Below are positions 53,171 to 55,902 of a DNA stretch of 55,902 nucleotides, piece after piece (position 1 is the first letter of the stretch; every line of letters starts with the position of its first letter). Under the pieces are notes generated by a model. It was not told the origin of the DNA. It saw nothing but the letters and a program-made list of their open reading frames with translations, and did not search any database. The stretch lies in contig JAZNXY010000024.1 in NCBI GenBank assembly GCA_045594105.1, positions 1-55,902 on the forward strand, in the 5' to 3' direction. The DNA is from URNF01 sp045594105. Lineage in GTDB: Bacteria > Bacillota > Clostridia > Oscillospirales > Acutalibacteraceae. The translations under genes were made by a program, and so were the position numbers.

Positions 53171-53575
53171 CTAATTGTAGTAGCCTTTCAGAATATCGGC
53201 GAGCTGTACTTTGCCGCGCGTACGGCGCACGTTGTTGATGGCCTCTCTGCGCATCTCCTCCACCTCATCATCCTTGAAGTCAGAGAGCTGCGCGATGATG
53301 CGCATCACCATTTCAAGCTGCACCGCATAACGAAACAACCCTTTTGAGATGGCTTTGGCATTATCCTCGCTCAAAGCAGCAACGGCACGGGCAATCTTAT
53401 CGGCAAGAACATCCTCGTTTTGCTGTAGTATTTCGTCTGCGATGAAGTTTTCTACCGCCTTGGTATAGAACTCATTTCGAGAAGAAAACCCGTATTCTTT
53501 GATGATCTTATCCGCCTTCTTGACGACGGATTTATCCAAATATAAGCTGATTCTTTTCTTGTTCGGCGAATCCAT
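53171..53575 (-). CDS. Ribbon-helix-helix DNA-binding protein
   Basis: A 134-residue protein. The N-terminal RHH (CopG/MetJ-type) DNA-binding unit is visible as K-R-I-S-L-Y-L-D-K-S-V-V, followed by a helix pair with S-S-R-N-E-F-Y. The remainder is helical and could form a second domain. Related proteins in clostridial mobile elements act as repressors or as MobC-like accessory proteins at oriT. A GAAACC-GGTTTC dyad lies 84-95 bases upstream and could be its operator. ATG 53573-53575 follows AGGAGG. Confidence 0.8.
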   Translation of the reverse strand: MDSPNKKRISLYLDKSVVKKADKIIKEYGFSSRNEFYTKAVENFIADEILQQNEDVLADKIARAVAALSEDNAKAISKGLFRYAVQLEMVMRIIAQLSDFKDDEVEEMRREAINNVRRTRGKVQLADILKGYYN

Positions 53576-53658
53576 AAAAACCTCCTAAAATAGCCAATAC
53601 ACCAACACACAGCACCGATAAATAACCGTTAAACAAGGCTTAAAACGGGCAAACATAC

Positions 53659-53670
53659 GAAACCGGTTTC
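53659..53670. promoter_or_regulatory. Perfect palindrome, possible operator
   Basis: GAAACCGGTTTC with no spacer. It lies upstream of the RHH gene and could be a dimer binding site for the RHH or winged-helix protein. Confidence 0.4.
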
Positions 53671-53781
53671 CATGAAATTACACCAAACCTATAAAAAGTT
53701 GCTTTAATAGTGCATCCACAACCCATGTGACATAATGCCAACAAACCGCTAAACGGTCGGCGTTGCCGTCCGATGTGAAGC

Positions 53782-53810
53782 GCAAGGTGCCACCTTGGTG
53801 GCACACTTGC
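53782..53810. repeat. 13-bp near-perfect hairpin, possible oriT arm
   Basis: GCAAG plus GTGCCACC pairs with GGTGGCAC, a bulged A, then CTTGC, around a TT turn. Such arms flank nick sites in mobilisable elements, but no nick motif or relaxase is identified. Confidence 0.5.
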
Positions 53811-53825
53811 TTTCTCCTGCTTTTA

Positions 53826-53853
53826 TTTCGACCCGGTAATATACCGGACGAAA
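53826..53853. repeat. Second hairpin in the same intergenic region
   Basis: CCGGTA-ATA-TACCGG (53833-53847) is flanked by TTTCG on the left and CGAAA on the right, giving an extended imperfect stem. Confidence 0.5.
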
Positions 53854-53932
53854 AGGGGTTTAATTGTTCCCTTGTTATAGTTCACTTGTACCTTTTCACG
53901 CCGTGGTAACCCTCTTTAACGTTTGGCGAGTA

Positions 53933-54322
53933 TCAGAACAGTATCTCGTCATATACCTCGCGATTTTTCTTTTCCTCCTTTTTCTTGTGTTCGAAGAAAT
54001 GAAAGCGCCAGGGTGAATCAAAGTCTTGCACGAAGTAATGATTGTTGAAGGTGCGCGGTGTTCCGCTTTCGGTAACGCCACCGTGATAGTACCGCTTGAT
54101 GTAGCGACGCTCCTCCAAGATTTTAATGCGGCTTTGCACGGTGGTGGGAGAGATATCCAGAGTCTTTGCAATGGTAGGAATACTCGGCCAACATTCCCCT
54201 TTGGCACCGGCGCAACTGACGAGGTAGGCGTAGATCATGAAGGTGTAGGGATCCAAGTCCATTTTGAAAATGTCGTTGGGCAGCATAAAGAAGCCGTCTT
54301 GTTTTTCGTATTTCTTTTTCAT
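53933..54322 (-). CDS. Winged-helix (HTH_36-like) DNA-binding protein
   Basis: A 129-residue protein starting M-K-K-K-Y-E-K-Q-D-G-F-F-M-L-P-N-D-I-F, followed by a replication-initiator-like winged helix: C-W-P-S-I-P-T-I-A-K-T-L-D-I-S-P-T-T-V-Q as helix-turn-helix and R-R-Y-I-K-R-Y as wing. This small HTH_36-type domain occurs in clostridial mobile elements as a regulator or replication-linked protein. ATG 54320-54322 overlaps the excisionase stop (ATGA) and has AAAGGAG upstream. The C-terminus is Lys/Glu rich. Confidence 0.8.
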   Translation of the reverse strand: MKKKYEKQDGFFMLPNDIFKMDLDPYTFMIYAYLVSCAGAKGECWPSIPTIAKTLDISPTTVQSRIKILEERRYIKRYYHGGVTESGTPRTFNNHYFVQDFDSPWRFHFFEHKKKEEKKNREVYDEILF

Positions 54323-54534
54323 CGCCCTGCTCCTTTCTCGGCCTGTGTCGCGATCCATTTTATAAATTGTTCCTTCGGGATCACAATTCTCCCGCGCACT
54401 TTTACACTGGGGAAGCCTTTTTCTTTTGTCAGTTCGTAGGCGCTCGTCCGACTTACGCCTAGCACCACGCTTAGTTCCTGCACCGATAACATCAGCGGCA
54501 GTTCATCGAAACTTTTATAATCCCATCGCTTCAT
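54319..54534 (-). CDS. Excisionase-family helix-turn-helix protein
   Basis: A 71-residue MerR/Xis-like winged helix: L-M-L-S-V-Q-E-L-S-V-V-L-G-V-S-R-T-S-A-Y is the DNA-recognition helix-turn-helix, followed by V-R-G-R-I-V-I-P-K wing. Proteins of this size act as recombination directionality factors for tyrosine integrases. It is the first gene of the minus-strand module and is translationally coupled to the winged-helix gene. Confidence 0.85.
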   Translation of the reverse strand: MKRWDYKSFDELPLMLSVQELSVVLGVSRTSAYELTKEKGFPSVKVRGRIVIPKEQFIKWIATQAEKGAGR

Positions 54535-54574
54535 TTTTCATCACCTTTCTAACGAAAACATCTTTTCTTTACAA

Positions 54575-54583
54575 ATTTTAACA
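54575..54583 (-). promoter_or_regulatory. Possible promoter of the excisionase module
   Basis: Minus strand extended -10 TGT-TAAAAT (54575-54583), about 41 bases upstream of the excisionase start. The -35 is weak. Confidence 0.4.
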
Positions 54584-54685
54584 CGGCACATCTGTCGAGA
54601 AAAAGAGAAATACAGTTGATTATAAATAATTATCAACTCTTATGATTTCAATCTTAACACGACAGGCGTACGATAAAACGGACAG

Positions 54686-54722
54686 TAAAATGGGATTGAA
54701 CGTTTTGCTCAATCCCATTTTA
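54686..54722. terminator. Hairpin between excisionase and PolC-like gene
   Basis: TAAAATGGGATTGA and TCAATCCCATTTTA form a 14-bp perfect stem around a nine-base loop. A short T-run lies within the arm. It probably ends the minus-strand transcript arriving from the polymerase gene. Apart from the weak promoter above, the rest of the 54535-54829 gap holds nothing I can name. Confidence 0.6.
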
Positions 54723-54829
54723 ATCTTTATAGAATTGTTTTTGGTCGCTTTTTCGGCGACGTTTTAAACGATTATTTATACATGCTTCATATGGCATTTG
54801 TAAGGGAAATACTAAGTCCAGTGAATAAT

Positions 54830-55902
54830 TTATTTTCTATACGGCATACGGATGTTTCCGTTTTCAGGCAAATAGTTTTCGGGGTGCGATTTTTCCATGT
54901 CAGGTTCAAGTAACAGAATGCCTTTGGCTGAACACTCGTCAACCACATCTTGAAAAAGCGAGGCCTCCTCCTTATCCCTTGGTTCCTGTAAAAAACAAGA
55001 TAGATAGGCGGCATAAAATTCGGTGGGATAATGCAGCTTAAACCAAGCCGTTCGAACAGCGTTCATGACATAGGAAACCGCGTGAGCCTTTGGGAACATA
55101 TACTGAATCATTTGTAAAGATTTTATATACCATTCAGGAACATTTGCCTCTCGCATAATCCGGATGAACTCTGCCGTGGTATCGTTCTCAAATCGCAATC
55201 TCCCTTTGCGTGTACATTCCGTTATTCTAAACGCACTTTTTCTCTCGATGCCGTACGACAGTAATTGCAGAAATACGCTATCGCGAAGCGCCGGCAATTC
55301 GTTTAATGCGTGGCCGTCGGCCAGCAACACCTCGCCGTTATCGGTCCAAACATTGGCCCCGTGCGATAATCCTGAAATCTGAACTAAGTCAGCGAAGCAG
55401 CCGGGTTTTGTCTTTTGGAGCATATCTTTCATAAAATCGGTGCCAAACTCCGGTATTCCAAGGGTATCGGCACGCGCAAACAGCGCATAAATCTCCCGAT
55501 CGTTCCACGGCACATCCTGTATAGAGCGGCCGGTAAAGTCCTCCAGCATTTTAAGCATATCCGGTACGAGGTGTCCGAGCACATCCAATTTCAGAATGGT
55601 ATCGTGTAGGTTGAGAAAATTAAAATGGCTTACCTTTTTGATGATGGAATGGGTACTATTATCCCGAAGTGGTGTGAAATCTTCAAATTCCATCCCCTCC
55701 GGCAAAGCCAAAATACCGCCGGGATGGTTTCCTTCGCCACGCTTGATGCCACATATTTTTTCGCAAATATGCTTTCTTTGTTCTTCTGTAAAACAGTCAG
55801 CGGTTTCCGCTTCATAACAAGTGATATAGCTTTCTGCAAATCGCTCCGAAAAGGTGTTTATTGTACCGGCACGAGCCAGTCGATCTGCGTCAAACAGTTC
55901 CT
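54830..55902 (-). CDS. PolC-type DNA polymerase III alpha fragment, 5' end outside window, short 3' end
   Basis: The frame is open from the window edge to TAA at 54830-54832, giving 356 residues. They match the palm/fingers C-terminal part of Gram-positive PolC: A-R-A-G-T-I-N-T, then K-R-G-E-G-N-H-P-G-G-I, K-L-D-V-L-G-H, G-I-P-E-F-G-T, I-S-G-L-S-H-G-A-N-V-W and F-K-L-H-Y-P-T-E-F-Y-A-A-Y. After that the family normally continues for well over 100 residues. Here a shortened segment ends at G-N-I-R-M-P-Y-R-K-stop, so about 40 internal and 75-80 terminal residues seem missing. It is either a divergent mobile-element polymerase or a truncated copy. Confidence 0.8.
   Translation of the reverse strand, partial: ELFDADRLARAGTINTFSERFAESYITCYEAETADCFTEEQRKHICEKICGIKRGEGNHPGGILALPEGMEFEDFTPLRDNSTHSIIKKVSHFNFLNLHDTILKLDVLGHLVPDMLKMLEDFTGRSIQDVPWNDREIYALFARADTLGIPEFGTDFMKDMLQKTKPGCFADLVQISGLSHGANVWTDNGEVLLADGHALNELPALRDSVFLQLLSYGIERKSAFRITECTRKGRLRFENDTTAEFIRIMREANVPEWYIKSLQMIQYMFPKAHAVSYVMNAVRTAWFKLHYPTEFYAAYLSCFLQEPRDKEEASLFQDVVDECSAKGILLLEPDMEKSHPENYLPENGNIRMPYRK

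Larger units (their letters stand above)
53576..53932. other. 357-base intergenic region with several dyads
   Basis: No gene is supported here. It contains a perfect 12-base palindrome (53659-53670), a long hairpin (53782-53810) and a second imperfect hairpin (53826-53853). This clustering upstream of an RHH gene in an integrative element fits a regulatory or transfer-origin region. No conserved nic sequence is recognised. Confidence 0.5.
51155..54534. mobile_element. Integrative element fragment or small IME, borders not found
   Basis: Five minus-strand genes: excisionase, winged-helix protein, ribbon-helix-helix protein, tyrosine integrase and a membrane protein. The segment begins after the tRNA pair at 50779-50976. 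I looked for a copy of the tRNA-Trp 3' end in the rest of the window and found none, so the attachment sites are undetermined. No relaxase, coupling protein or type IV secretion gene is visible, though the element may continue past 55902. Confidence 0.55.

Noticed and set aside
54787..55014. 75-codon minus-strand frame overlapping the end of the PolC-like gene
   Set aside because: It is in a different frame of a segment whose PolC homology is clear.

Overview
The window looks like chromosomal DNA of a Gram-positive Bacillota of class Clostridia, probably a gut Oscillospirales/Ruminococcaceae-type organism. This rests on gene content and layout: miaB-ylbF-mutS-mutL-miaA, sepF-ylmH-divIVA-lspA-rluD, cdaA-cdaR, rnjA-gdpP-rplI-dnaB-tilS-hpt-ftsH, IreB (UPF0297), the ACT/UPF0210 pair, a SAM-I riboswitch on metK and a T-box on pheST. 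Base composition is moderate and starts are ATG, GTG or TTG behind strong GGAGG-type ribosome binding sites. The species assignment is inference; no 16S rRNA is present.

Layout. 1-174: end of a cell-wall-binding-repeat protein. 221-1588: murC (minus). 1783-14575: long plus-strand run for tRNA modification (miaB, miaA), mismatch repair (mutS, mutL), an orphan HlyD-like protein, yggS, division-associated sepF-ylmH-divIVA, then lspA and rluD. 14605-17949: gltX-glnS (minus), divergent from trpS and a small RluA-type synthase. 19808-20012: a probable 6S RNA on the minus strand behind a DUF1292 gene. 20468-24107: DUF3343 and cysteine desulfurase genes, then cdaA-cdaR. 24164-27122: rlmD and three small enzymes. 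27138-29185: EamA transporter and RodA/FtsW (minus). 29320-32830: tsaE-tsaB-upp and ACT-UPF0210. 32876-35446: metK under a SAM-I riboswitch, an ECF S component and rnhA (minus). 35717-45263: rnjA through ftsH, followed by a strongly promoted small membrane protein. 45578-50590: a secreted/membrane-anchored protein of unknown role, a small conserved protein, ireB, and pheT/pheS under a T-box. 50779-50976: two tRNAs.

51155-54534 is an accessory segment: a membrane protein, a tyrosine integrase, a ribbon-helix-helix protein, an intergenic region rich in dyads, a winged-helix protein and an excisionase. No relaxase is visible. 54830-55902 is the 3' part of a PolC-type DNA polymerase gene that stops earlier than the family norm and runs off the window.

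Connections. The window holds both the cyclic-di-AMP synthase (cdaA with its regulator cdaR) and a phosphodiesterase (gdpP). It also holds TilS together with a CAU-anticodon tRNA that may be its substrate. Regulatory RNAs are conspicuous: 6S RNA, SAM-I, T-box(Phe) and a structured rnjA leader. Most readable promoters carry an extended -10 (TGn) element. Many intergenic hairpins act as shared terminators for convergent genes.

Limits: family names come from recognising motifs by eye. No database search, folding program or alignment was run.
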